Under the pieces are notes generated by a model. The model made no database searches. It worked only from the letters and a program-made list of their open reading frames with translations, and was not told where the DNA came from. A stretch of DNA of 64,000 bases, from contig JARYHS010013630.1 of assembly GCA_031002005.1 (NCBI GenBank), positions 25,635,112-25,699,111 of the forward strand, given 5' to 3'. Made by a program: the position numbers and the translations under genes. This document shows positions 12,939 through 23,665 of this stretch, piece by piece (within the stretch, counting starts at the first letter, position 1; every line of letters begins with the position of its first letter). The stretch comes from Vandiemenella viatica (Eukaryota; Arthropoda; Insecta; Orthoptera; Morabidae).

Positions 12939-13340
12939 GTTATGTACAATTTTGATGTGCATCATAATGTTTATCTAAATGAAGGTATAAATGTTGTTAT
13001 TAAATATTAGTATAGCTTATTTTACTTACAGTTTTTCTATATTACATTAATGTATGGAATTGTTCCATATCAGTTTCTCCCCTTGAGGTTTCTCACTCAC
13101 TGAACAATTTTGAATAAGAAAAAACACAATTTGCACACGTCTGATTTTGAAAGGAGCTTCTGGAACAAGCATAGTTGTTGTTATTCTTATTGAGGTTATT
13201 CACCAACTGACCATTTTGTAATGAAAGCGTATTTATACATGTATTTACACAATGTAGCTTTTAAAAACAGACTATTGTTATTGTTTATGTTTTCTTCTCA
13301 AAGATGCTAACTGTGTATGGCTTATGTATTACCAACCTAA

Positions 13341-15224
13341 TTATTTTATTTTATTTTTTATTTTTTTTTCGCAAGAGAATTAATTGCAAAAGAGCTAAAT
13401 CACATCTCTTCAACACAAAAACTCTCACAAAGAAACAGTTCCAACAAGACCATACACAAATTAAGAAGGAAACTAAACAACCAGGACATTATTATCACTA
13501 AAGCAGACAAAGGTAACACAATAGTACTACTACAGAATGCAGATTACATAAGTAAAACAGAAGATTTCATACACAATAATAATATACTCAAACTTAAGTC
13601 TGACCCAACATCAAGATTCCAAACAGAGGTGAAAAGATGCCTGAAAAACACCAAATTACTTTTCAGAGATTGGCAGAACCTTTGCTATACACAAAAAAAT
13701 CCAAGAGCACCCACAATGAGAAGCCAACCAAAAATTAGCATTCCAATAAGACCAGTGGTGAACTTTAGGAATGCCCCAACATACAAATTAGCACAGCACA
13801 TACACACACTCCTTACAAAACACTACAAATACTTCAAAAACACAAACATATTAAACACACCACACCTTATAGAAAATATACAGAACACTTGGATCCCCAA
13901 CACAGCAACCATAGTATCATTTGATGTGGAAAGTATGTTTACAAACATCCCTGTGGCTGAAACCATACACCATATAGAAAACAACCTTAAAATTCACAGT
14001 AACATACCCTCTAAAATTATTACAGAAATAATTGAACTCCTGAACTTAATAACTTCTCAAAACTACTTTAGCTTCAATAAAGAATACTACATACAGGAAG
14101 AAGGTCTACCCATGGGGAGTCCAATATCTGGGATAATGGCAGCTATTTTTATGGATCTAATAGAGAACGAAATTTTCCAGAAAATCATCCCTACCAAACA
14201 ATACAAGGTATTATACTGGTTTAAATATGTTGATGATATAATCTGCCTTATAGATGAACCACACCAACGAATTGATGAATTCCACAGTGATATTAACAAC
14301 ATACACAAAAACATCAACTTTACCATTGAAAGAGAAACTAAAAACCAAATACACTTCCTAGACTTAACAATAAAGAAGATAGATAATAAACATAGCTTCA
14401 ATATCTACAGAAAACCAACCACTACAGACACAATTATACATGCTACTTCCAATCACCCCATCAACCACAAACAAGCTGCTATCAGATACATGTTACACAG
14501 AATGAATGAGATACCCCTCTCCAAAGAAAACTATACAGCAGAGCTCAATAATATTATGCTGATAGCATCCAATAACGGCTATAACACCAACATGGTACAT
14601 AAGATTAACTACAAAATTAAAAAACAAATATACAAATGTGGCCAACAAACACTCCCACCTCACCAGACAACTACCCAAACCACACTCACCAATGACACGC
14701 AACAAGAAAACAGACAATGGCACACAATTACCTACTTGAACACTAACACATACAGAATCAGCAACATCCTCAGAAGAATGGGAATAAATATAGCTTTCAG
14801 AACCAACAACACCATCCAAAATCATTTTAACAGTAATACACCTGTAAATAAATATCAACAGTCAGGAATATACAAACTGACCTGCCAACATTGTAAGGCT
14901 ATCTATATTGGACAAACAGCCAGAAAATTCGAAATCCGATATAAAGAGCACATCAGGGCATTAAGATGCTCCAATCATTCCACATATGCAGAACATTTAA
15001 TTGAAAACAAACATGAACACACAGAAATGGGAACAGACATGCAAATATTGGCAATCAATAACCACAGAAAAAACATGTTGACAGTTCAAGAAAATTTTTA
15101 TATACAAAAGGCACTAAACGAAGGGGAAAATGTGATCAATGAATACATCCATCTTACGAACCAGACACTATTTAGGGCACTAAAAATGAACTCGCATTCA
15201 AACAAACCGCTACAGCAAAGATAA
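13341..15224 (+). CDS. Penelope-like reverse transcriptase / GIY-YIG endonuclease, N-terminally truncated
   Basis: One uninterrupted frame runs from just after a stop at 13338 to TAA at 15222-15224, longer than the part starting at GTG 13629. The upstream part includes ITKADKGNTIV, typical of Penelope-like elements. Numbering from 13629, the RT catalytic Asp region FDVESMFTNIP is near residue 98, GLPMGSPISG near 159 and the catalytic YVDD near 200. The C-terminus has a GIY-YIG nuclease: GIYKL near 412, YIGQT near 427, then R and EH. The protein copies element RNA at a nicked target. The N-terminus is missing because the inverted arm replaces it, with no obvious initiator ATG. No stop or frameshift breaks the RT or endonuclease, so this part may still be functional. 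Confidence 0.93.
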   Translation, partial: LFYFIFYFFFARELIAKELNHISSTQKLSQRNSSNKTIHKLRRKLNNQDIIITKADKGNTIVLLQNADYISKTEDFIHNNNILKLKSDPTSRFQTEVKRCLKNTKLLFRDWQNLCYTQKNPRAPTMRSQPKISIPIRPVVNFRNAPTYKLAQHIHTLLTKHYKYFKNTNILNTPHLIENIQNTWIPNTATIVSFDVESMFTNIPVAETIHHIENNLKIHSNIPSKIITEIIELLNLITSQNYFSFNKEYYIQEEGLPMGSPISGIMAAIFMDLIENEIFQKIIPTKQYKVLYWFKYVDDIICLIDEPHQRIDEFHSDINNIHKNINFTIERETKNQIHFLDLTIKKIDNKHSFNIYRKPTTTDTIIHATSNHPINHKQAAIRYMLHRMNEIPLSKENYTAELNNIMLIASNNGYNTNMVHKINYKIKKQIYKCGQQTLPPHQTTTQTTLTNDTQQENRQWHTITYLNTNTYRISNILRRMGINIAFRTNNTIQNHFNSNTPVNKYQQSGIYKLTCQHCKAIYIGQTARKFEIRYKEHIRALRCSNHSTYAEHLIENKHEHTEMGTDMQILAINNHRKNMLTVQENFYIQKALNEGENVINEYIHLTNQTLFRALKMNSHSNKPLQQR

Positions 15225-15655
15225 AACTTACCTTCAGTAAAAATAAAAATAAAAATAATTAGGTTGGTAATACATAAGCCATACACAGTTAGCATCTTTG
15301 AGAAGAAAACATAAACAATAACAATAGTCTGTTTTTAAAAGCTACATTGTGTAAATACATGTATAAATACGCTTTCATTACAAAATGGTCAGTTGGTGAA
15401 TAACCTCAATAAGAATAACAACAACTATGCTTGTTCCAGAAGCTCCTTTCAAAATCAGACGTGTGCAAATTGTGTTTTTTCTTATTCAAAATTGTTCAGT
15501 GAGTGAGAAACCTCAAGGGGAGAAACTGATATGGAACAATTCCATACATTAATGTAATATAGAAAAACTGTAAGTAAAATAAGCTAATATTTAATAACAA
15601 CATTTATACCTTCATTTAGATAAATATTATGATGCACATCAAAATTGTACATAAC

Positions 15656-15710
15656 TTGTTCTAGGGCACTGATGATGGTCTAATAAACCGAAACGCATAT
15701 GCCATAACAA
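15656..15710 (+). ncRNA. Type I hammerhead ribozyme in the right arm of the Penelope-like element
   Basis: The conserved core is present: CTGATGA at 15669-15675 and GAAA at 15690-15693. Stem II is formed by GGT with ACC. Helix III is minimal, with A at 15693 pairing to T at 15698 around a 4-base loop; cleavage is predicted after ATA at 15699. Stem I pairs GGCA (15665-15668) with TGCC (15700-15703) and, beyond an internal loop, TTGTT with AACAA. A single unpaired T follows CTGATGA. Hammerheads with a minimal helix III are an established feature of Penelope-like retroelements. The fold was read by eye. Confidence 0.82.
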
Positions 15711-15769
15711 AGTTTTTCATTTGTTAGCTGCACAAGACGGAGAATAAAACCCAACATTCTGCTCGATGT

Positions 15770-17026
15770 TCGTGGGCTTAGCCGTACACATAGTTTTAAA
15801 AACGTTGCGGGTGTACGTGAAATTTATTTCAAAACCGAATTATTGCTATATACTCTACGGAGTGTAGACATGCCAAAACCGTGAAATTTGGAATTTTTGT
15901 CCGTTTGCATTACGCAAAAATTAGCGACCGGATTTCAGCGAAGCTTTAATCACACTGATAGATGGGTAATTTACCCAACAAAGAATAAAAATAGCGGTTT
16001 ATTTCTCTGTTTAGCCAACTTTTTTTCATAGTTTATCAATAAATTAGCATATCAAATTCCATGCGGACCAAGTCGCGAACACAGAGTTTCACATACAGTG
16101 TAATGTTTAGAGCACTTTTCTCATGGTTTATATGCTTTCTGTATTTGTGTAGAATTTCCCAGTAAATAGTAGAAGCCACAAATGTCTTGTTTTCATATCG
16201 ACTAATCTGGTTTTTAGATTGTAGGATAAAATTTTTAAGATCTCGTCGAATGAATTTCCGTTCATGTTGTTTATGTGCATATATCAAGGAATTTTATGCA
16301 CTCTCGCTTTCATTCAGTCATCATATTGTATCGTCTTTATTCAATATTCTGCAAAACAAAACACACCACCTGACAGCTTGAAGCGAAAGAAACTTCTTGC
16401 TTAGATCCCATATCCCATTTTGCTATGTGTGGAATTTTGAAAATAAAATGACATACAATATAAATATTGTTCAGAGTTTGGAAGGGGAAAAGGTTACGGA
16501 GCCATTCACAGAAACTGATTTATTTTTTATGTAAATTTTGTATTTTTTATTCTGAGTATTGATTGTGTTTGAATTTAAAAACCTATTTATTTTCTTTAAG
16601 AAGTGATTTCTATTGTTACAGAGATTTTAGTGTTTATTGGCCTTTCAAAATGTAATAAACTAAAATGTGTGGGATATCATATTTAACTGTTCCCCATTTT
16701 GAGGTTATAAATTGACTTGTATTTTACAAATTTCATGGATACACTTTTCTCCTTGTTATATATATATTTAAACCAAAGTCCTGTCGTACGGTGGTTGGGA
16801 AAACCCTTGTAACTCTTGGCTTTACCAAAGACTGTAATGGCAGGATGTTGGTTCGTCGGTTATTTTAGAACTGTAGGATTTTGTAGGACGCTCATTACGG
16901 GTATCAAATGCACAAGTGGTAACGGACAAGGTGATGCAGCTGGTCTGGGAGTCATTAAAAGAACGAAGACGGGTGAAGAGTAGTAGACAGGCGTAAGGTA
17001 CGTCAGTGACGTAACAGCTGTGGAGG
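15770..17026. other. AT-rich DNA, no gene recognised
   Basis: Nothing classifiable between the Penelope-like element and the TATCGATA hAT. Confidence 0.65.
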
Positions 17027-17034
17027 GAGCAGCA

Positions 17035-17847
17035 TAGGCTTGGGAAAAATATATATTGTTTTATCGAAACATCGATATTTTTCATAACATTTCGAAATTT
17101 ACCGTGGATATTTTTATTCTCGATATATCAGGAATCTATATTTTATTTGGAGTATCATTTTAAGTAGGGACCTACCAATTCGACATTTTTGTGCGAACGC
17201 AAATCTGTATCCAATTTCATGTGTTGCTTATATATTTGATACATGAACGTACATATCTGATCTGAACGCGTCTTAAAAAGAAGTGAATTCGGGTTAAAAA
17301 AGATGTGAAATTTTAACAGGTTTACGTTAAGGTCGTCATTTTTTTCCCAACATATTTGAATGTTAATGGTGAGACACTTTTTAATCAAGTTGAAGAATAT
17401 TTATTAAGTATCCGCGTTGCGACGTTGAGGGTTGACTTAAATTAATAGCTTTCTGTTTTCAATTGATTTTTTCATTGACGAATAGAAGTTAATGCGTTGA
17501 CGAATTACTTGATATGCCAAGCCTCTTCCATGTCGTTCGAAAGAGTGGCGTCTGCAATTAACTTTACCGGACAACAGAGTTATTTTGGTGTCTACATCAG
17601 AAGAATACTGGTTTGACTGATTGTAAAAATAAATTAATAAAAGTTTCTATAATTTTCACCCGTCTGTAATTTTACGAATTTTCTTAAATATTTTGATATA
17701 TTTTATGAATATTTTTTAGAAAATTATTGGACTTAAAGCAAATATATCGATATATCGACGTATCGATATTTTTTCTCGATACCTATCGATACTGTTTGTA
17801 AATATCGATACTATATTTATCGATATTTTTTTATTTGCCTATCCCTA
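17035..17847. mobile_element. Non-autonomous hAT-like element with TATCGATA subterminal repeats
   Basis: The flanking 8-mers GAGCAGCA (17027-17034) and TAGCAGCA (17848-17855) match at 7 of 8 positions. The left end is TAGGCTTGGGAAA and the right end inverted is TAGGGATAGGCAAAT. Multiple ATCGATAT motifs lie near both ends (17065-17130, 17735-17830). There is no coding sequence. It shares the TAGGG terminus and overall plan with the element at 8855-10514 but uses a different subterminal motif. Confidence 0.75.
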
Positions 17848-17859
17848 TAGCAGCATTTG

Positions 17860-19889
17860 GCAACCGCTATCGGTTTACTAACTCCACAGCAGGTTTTTTG
17901 TAACAACCTGAAAGAGATGGGTAAACAACTGGAAGAGGTATTACACCACGATTTCGATCAACAGGAAGGTATGGAAAGAATTACATAGCAGGTGAAAGCT
18001 TCTCGCCCTCACAGGGTATATTAAGGCCGCAGGAGGCATTATCTCTGACAAAACCTACTTCTAAACAGCTGGTAAACTAGCTCGCTGAGCTACGTAATCT
18101 CCTAAGTAAGCGGTGTCGATATTCCTTGCGATTTAGGTAAACCTAAATACACCTTCGCTTGAATACACATGCGGCCCTATAGGAGACTGATGGCATAGTA
18201 GTAAACAGACCTGCAAAAGTTGAGTCAATTACACACCTCTGAATCAAAGTTTCGTGAAAATCGCAGTATACGTTGCATTCTGAAGATTTCTATAACTGAC
18301 ACTGCTTGCCGGGAAATTAAGTACTTCAAATCGCACATACTTTTTCTTGCTTCTGTTATCACGAGACGATACTCCGTTAGTTTTTTTTTAAGTTTTTTAT
18401 TTGGCATTCAGCCTTATAGCCATTCAGCCAGCAAATGTGTTTCTTTTTATGTATGTAGACTCTTGTCGTGTTATTGATGATTACAAGTGACAGGACATCA
18501 CAGGGCTGACACAACACTTCATTAAAGCTACCCATGTCCTAGGCCGGACTCGAACCGGTAACCCCTGCAACGAAAAGCCAGCTCGCTAGCCCCGCGCTCC
18601 CGGGGTCGGCTTGGGCAGTAGATTCCCAATTCGGCGCCCATGTGTACAATACCCAAGCTATACACCGTCGGAAGTGCCATGTCTCCATCACCGCCTCTCA
18701 GAGGAAACTTGCAGAGTATGTGATGTTAGAATGAAGGTTTATTACACTGACATGTCGTTAATAGTGAGAAGTAGACATTTATCTTTACAATAATAAAATT
18801 GTGGCCGGAGGGAAGGATTTTTCTTATTACGAAAAAGGGAAGGGGGGCGAAGGTGATCAGAAAAACTTTGCGAAACAGAAAGCGACGATGTTTTTATTAA
18901 CACAAATTGAAGAAAATCCTTACTCCATTAATATACTAATGTTGCTCATCTATTTTTTACCGTACTTAATTTACGTAGTTTACGTAGTTTATTTTAGGCT
19001 GCTGTCTTTACATAGTAGTTTGCTAGGCTAGGCGAGGTGCCACTCGCACGTGTGCAGTGACTGTCGTAGTTCAAACTCAAGTAGTCATCAGTTAAAACAC
19101 TAATGGCGCCATTCTGCGCACCTGTAAAGCGTCAAGTTGTCAAAGATCTTTAGTGAAGGAGTAATTCATTTTCACTGTCTCAGACTTGACAGGAAGCTGC
19201 TGCGAGAAAATTTTATAATTCAAGAGGCGTTGCTATAAAGCATTGGCGTGCTGAAGTTTAATTCGAGTCTGCTTGTCCATTTGGTAGGTTTCGCGAATTC
19301 AGAATAAGCTTTAAGAGACGCCAATGCTGAAGGGACATTAGCGTAGACCGAACGGTATAGAACGGGGTAGATAACTGACGGAGAACATACCGCTGCTGTT
19401 GGAAGCAAAGTAACGGCAAAAGTCGGTATTTACTAACGGTTAGTCTGAAGGTAGTCACGTAACTCGATCAGTAACATTAGTGAATAGTTCCAGATAAATT
19501 TTACTGTCTATGAGGAAAGTTGGCCCTTGTAAGGGTAAGTATTGAAGCATATATTGGCTGTCATTTGCACAACGATCACTTATAACGTATAATGTCGAAC
19601 AATTAACTTAGAACTTACCACTTTCCAAGCTGAATAGTGGTACGAAACAAAATTCCTTCGGACTGTCTGGTAGGTGGGTTATTAAAACAAAAAGCATTAT
19701 TTCTTTTTAAAAAAATGCGCTCTTCTATAATTTTTATAGACGGGAAAGCGAATCGTGGATCCAGCTGAACCGTAAAGACGCCTGCGGGAGTTGCGAAGCC
19801 GATTAGCGGTATCGATGTCTAATCAGCTGCCATCCGGCCCGCGGGTGCGTGGGTGCGTTATTTCGCCGGTATGAACGCTGCAGTGGTAT
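17860..19889. other. Mostly unclassified DNA upstream of the minisatellite
   Basis: Apart from the tRNA-like head near 18540-18640 I see no recognisable feature. The missing upstream nemo exon (glycine loop) is not here. Confidence 0.65.
18540..18640 (-). repeat. tRNA-like SINE head, other family
   Basis: The minus strand shows a B box GGTTCGAGTCCGGCC and an upstream A-box-like GCTAGCGAGCTGGCTTTTCG. The rest of the repeat is not recognised. Confidence 0.5.
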
Positions 19890-20664
19890 TGGTGATACGA
19901 CTTTGTTCAATTGATGGTATGATTTGGTTAGTTGTGTTGACGTAGTGACTTGTCAGGTTGTTTTGACGGAGTGACTGTTCATCCGTGGTGACTTTGTTCA
20001 ATTGACTTGATGGTATAATTTTATTTAGTTTTAGTGTGTCTTTGTTCAGTTAGGCTGTGCGATTGTTCAGTCGTGTTGACGTTGTGACTTTGGTTGTGTT
20101 GACGTTGTGACTTTGGTTGTGTTGACGTTGTGACTTTGGTTGTGTTGACGTTGTGACTTTGGTTGTGTCGACGTTGTGACTTTGGTTGTGTCGACGTTGT
20201 GACTTTGGTTGTGTCGACGTTGTGACTTTGGTTGTGTCGACGTTGTGACTTTGGTTGTGTCGACGTTGTGACTTTGGTTGTGTCGACGTTGTGACTTCGG
20301 TTGTGTCGACGTTGTGACTTTGGTTGTGTTGACGTGGTGACTTTGGTTGTGTCGACGTGGTGACTTTGGTTGTGTCGACGTTGTGACTTTGGTTGTGTTG
20401 ACGTTGTGACTTTGGTTGTGTTGACGTTGTCACTTGTACGTTCTGTTGCGTTTACGTTGTGTTGCGTTTACGTTGTCACTTGTACGTTCTGTTGCGTTTA
20501 CGTTGTCACTTGTACGTTCTGTTGCGTTTACGTTGTCACTTGTACGTGCGTTTACGTTGTCACTTGTTCGGCTGCGACCATGTTGTGACTTGTTGAGGCG
20601 CGCTGACGGCGTCTTTGTTGGTGTCGCTTTGCTCAGTTGTGTTGATGTTGTGATTTTGTTGCAG
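19890..20664 (+). repeat. Minisatellite: 23-bp units, then 30-bp units, running into the nemo acceptor
   Basis: From about 20064 to 20433 a 23-bp unit with core TTGACGTTGTGACTTTGG is repeated about 16 times; units differ mainly as TTGACG versus TCGACG. From about 20430 to 20560 it changes to a related 30-bp unit with core CACTTGTACGTTCTGTTGCG. Diverged copies extend left to about 19890. The last 26 bases before the exon (GTGTTGATGTTGTGATTTTG then TTGCAG) are themselves a diverged 23-bp unit. The core of the array contains no AG dinucleotide. Because 23 is not a multiple of 3, open reading frames appear on both strands, but these are artefacts. Confidence 0.93.
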
Positions 20665-20794
20665 GGCGGTGACCGACCCTCGAGACGGGCGACGCGTGGC
20701 TCTCAAGAAACTGCCCAATGTCTTCCAGTCGCTCGTCTCGTCCAAGCGCGTCTTCCGGGAGCTCAAGATGCTCTGCTTCTTCAAGCACGAAAAT
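20665..20794 (+). CDS. nmo: Internal exon of nemo / Nemo-like kinase (N-lobe of kinase domain)
   Basis: This 130-bp exon encodes part of the kinase N-lobe of nemo (NLK), a proline-directed MAPK-family Ser/Thr kinase that acts in Wnt, BMP and planar-polarity signalling. The translated peptide starts AVTDPRDGRRVALKKLPNVF and ends ELKMLCFFKHEN. It contains the ATP-binding lysine (VALKK) and the alpha-C helix glutamate region (FRELKML). The acceptor is TTGTTGCAG/G and the first base completes a codon begun in the previous exon; NLK has Trp here, which fits TG|G. The donor AAT/GTGAGT is a standard U2-type site in phase 0. The upstream exon with the glycine loop was not found in the window. The acceptor lies at the end of a long minisatellite. 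Identity rests on near-exact agreement with conserved NLK residues known from the family; the splice sites are read directly. Confidence 0.96.
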
Positions 20795-20929
20795 GTGAGT
20801 ACGCACAATACTTGTAACTTGACTGACATTGAAACTAAGTTTTTCGTTAAACTGGCGCGAACATTTACCATTGTGTTGTGTCGTATTCCAAACTTAAGAT
20901 GAGAAAAATAAGGCTTCTGTGATTATAAA

Positions 20930-21345
20930 ATGGATGAAGGATTGCTTGTTGAAAACACAAAATGTAAATATCTCATTATAATAAACTCATCCTTGGGTTG
21001 TACCCATTGGATAAGTGGTCGTGAAAGATTTCGAAATAATGTGCTTACTGTAAAGAGTTTGATTGTGGATGGGAGAAGGAGATGTATGGAGGAAGTAAGC
21101 AGATTCAGGTTCGTTACTTTGGTCAGACCATTGTTTCAGTATAGTACGTCAGTGCGCGACCGCATTATGGGTTATGAAATGCAGAGGGTGTAGAAGAGGG
21201 CAGCTAATTTTGTTTGTGAAAGTTACCTAGAACACAGTCGGTAACAGATAAGATAAAGAAGCCGGGTGCAAGGTCATTGGAATACAGGAGGAGAGTACCA
21301 AGGCATATACTGGCGATCATGCCATGCAGAAGATTTGCTAGTAGT
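20930..21345 (+). pseudogene. LINE ORF2 tail fragment just inside the long nemo intron
   Basis: The frame reads NTKCKYLIIINSSLGCTHWI, then FVTLVRPLFQYSTSVRDRIM and, past a stop, KRAANFVCESY. These correspond to the KYLGV...S...LVRP-LEYASSVWDP...QRRAARFV pattern of LINE reverse transcriptase tails. It starts about 135 bp after the nemo exon donor. Stops and shifts show it is dead. Confidence 0.75.
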
Positions 21346-22801
21346 ACATGGAAAGGACTGCGAAAATTTCCTGCTGTAGATAAGGATGTCGGGGACTCGA
21401 ACAAATTATCAAGGAAAATTCTGAGCAATCACCTGAAAAGCGGAAAGAATTCAGAATTAAAATTCGTAATAAGCGAAAATAGGCAAAAAGGTAATTATGA
21501 CTGGGTCGAATGCTCCTTTTGACTACGTGAGACATTAAGGAGTAAGGCGAGTTAATGAGCACAGTTTTTGGGATGATGAAACTTTGCATCCGTATCTTGG
21601 TCCGGATTCCACGGGAATCTGTAGATCCAGCCACGACGAAGGTGGAGTGCGCGGCAAATTGACACTGTGATCAACTCATAAGGCCACACGAATTTACTTT
21701 TCCCGGGTCTGATTCTGACACGTAGGCCACATTTGTTAGTAATCAAGATTGTAGTAACCTAATTTGACTGTCATTCACCACTACCTTCGCTTTGTTGCTA
21801 ATGATTACTCTGAATATTATATTTATTTCTTGTTACGTCTAGGGAGACCTAGCAAATAACAAGGTGCGACTCTGATTGTGTAACTAGATTTGTTGTCCTC
21901 TTCAAGATCAGTTTCGTAAGAATATGCGTACCTGTTCATACGTCGAGCACACAAGATATGCCATTCTGTTGCGTAGTTCTTTCACTCTGCAACTATCTAT
22001 CTGCCCTGATCATTCTTCTCAAAGACTCTTAAATAAGTCACAGTTATGGATAACCGTACAACACAGTTCGCATGAAAGTATTTAATTAGAGGATTAGGAA
22101 TTGAAAACAAAGATTTTGGTTCTCATACTCCTTTATTGCGTTGTGAAGATGTCTTAATAAGCTGACAGTTCTTACACTCCGTCGCTGACCTTGATACCTG
22201 AAATTGTACCGCTTTCTTTCCATTATTTCCAGCTCTTAATTGATGCGTGATCCCGACATCTTCCTGCTGAATGCGTGAGTGGGCGCTGTGGTGTGAAACT
22301 AAATTAGCGTTGGCTTAGTAAAAAAAAAAAAAAAATTTCGCAAGCCGTAATGTGCGCTCTTGCAAGAGTGGAAATGAAGTGGTTACAGCAAGCAACAAGC
22401 GCGCTGTTTCACAAGCTGCACACTTTCGTTCACAGCTAATTACGTTAAGGGACTGTCAAGTGAGAGTTCCCCAGCATCATAGGAGCTTTTCTTCCAAAAA
22501 ACTGTAACAGACCTAATGGGTGAGTGGCAAACGCTAGGGTCTGCAGGATGTAGGTTCCATCACAGATACGGCCATACTAATTTCGGCTTACTTTGATTTT
22601 TTTTCTCTGAAATATGTATTAGTTAAATAATGGTCCTGGCAACGGTAGCCAAATATACGGAGTAGTTAATTAAAATGCTTGCTTAAGTGGACAACTCCAT
22701 TCTGAAAAATATGTGTTGGACTAGCTCACGGACAAAGTTGCTGTCTGTTAACTCTTTAGTTCTTGAAATCCTGCAGTTTGTTTGATTACCTGACAGCGTA
22801 C
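21346..22801. other. Intronic DNA, no feature recognised
   Basis: Contains a poly-A run near 22320 only. Confidence 0.6.
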
Positions 22802-23008
22802 TACAGGGCGTTCGCCGGGAAACGCTACCCTCCCAGTCTGTTGCCGTCGGCAACTTGCTGGGACAGTATAGCCAGGATCTCCCGCCACACGGCGCCGTGA
22901 ATCACCGCACTGTTTAACACTTCCGCTGCCCCAACAGTGTTGTGAATAAACGTTTCTTTGCGCTTTGGCTGGTTTGGGGCTTCATACTCTTACTAATCTG
23001 TTCCGTGT

Positions 23009-23330
23009 TTGAGTGTGAGTAAAATTATGGTACGTTACAGTTTGCAACAAAGAATATTTCTCTACGATACATATGTGAAGAAGAAGTCGTTTAAAAAGTG
23101 TCGCAGTAAATTTCGTCGCGAATTTCCTGGCGCTTTACTGCCAGCTAAATCAACAATTCTGCGTCTGGTTAAACGGGTTCATTTTTTAACAGAAAGAGAC
23201 TGTCGGTCAACCGTATTCTCACAGAGGAGAAAATTGACGATATCGCTTTTCGACTAGAACAGTCACCCAAAAAATCATTAAGTCAGTTAGGGCAGCGTGT
23301 GTCTCGAAATATGTTCAAAAGATGTGAAAT
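23009..23330 (+). pseudogene. DUF4817-like helix-turn-helix transposase N-terminus, frameshifted
   Basis: The first frame (about 75 residues from the ATG at 23027) reads MVRYSLQQRIFLYDTYVKKK, CRSKFRREFPGALLPAKSTI and LRLVKRVHFLTERDC. This matches the DUF4817 DNA-binding domain found in insect Tc1/mariner-like transposons. A shift near 23215 moves the continuing homology (LTEEKIDDIAFRLEQSPKKS, LSQLGQ) to another frame. The DDE catalytic domain is absent, so the copy is defective. Confidence 0.8.
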
Positions 23331-23384
23331 GTGCATTACACAAGAGGGTCAACACTTCCAGCATCTTTATAAGGTAAGCTAATG

Positions 23385-23665
23385 AATTACGTCACATTTA
23401 AATGAATCGCTAATTGCAGAAAGGGAACATGTCCATTTCGTAAAAAAAAACTTTTTTCCGGAAAGGCATCTTTCAACTTAGCCCTTTCGTTCTCTGCAGA
23501 AAGTCACTTAAAAATAATATGCTTCTCATCCCAAACAAACACAAAATGTAATACTGAGTAGTCTACCGTACGAACGTAATACAGTTTTTTGTCATGTCAC
23601 TAAAACTTATCAAACTGGACATGTTCCCTTTCTGCATTTAGCGATTCAAATGCTTAGCACATACA
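23385..23665. mobile_element. Foldback MITE nested inside the 22804-23802 element
   Basis: Left arm GAATCGCTAATTGCAG and GGGAACATGTCCA (about 23403-23436) is repeated inverted on the right as TGGACATGTTCCC and CTGCATTTAGCGATTC (about 23616-23648). There is no coding capacity. The element sits in a tract where the transposase catalytic domain would otherwise be expected. Confidence 0.7.

Larger units (their letters stand above)
12799..15752 (+). mobile_element. Penelope-like retroelement with long inverted arms and 15-bp target duplication
   Basis: The element is flanked by the direct repeat AACATTCTGCTCGAT (12784-12798 and 15753-15767; a few bases are ambiguous with the element end). It begins with about 40 bp of unique sequence. 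A roughly 505-bp arm follows (about 12839-13345) that is a near-perfect inverted copy of the 3' end (about 15251-15755). Between the arms lies a 5'-truncated ORF with Penelope-type reverse transcriptase and GIY-YIG endonuclease. Inverted 3'-end copies and short tails at one end are known for Penelope-like elements. Near identity of the arms and the intact target duplication suggest a fairly recent insertion. Confidence 0.93.

Noticed and set aside
14493..14858. Minus-strand frame of 121 residues in the Penelope-like ORF
   Set aside because: It is the antisense shadow of the reverse transcriptase reading frame.
20050..20817. Long frames on both strands in the minisatellite (about 127 residues each)
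   Set aside because: A 23-bp unit with no stop in any frame makes open frames automatically; the residues simply repeat every 23 positions. Only the nemo exon at the right end is coding.
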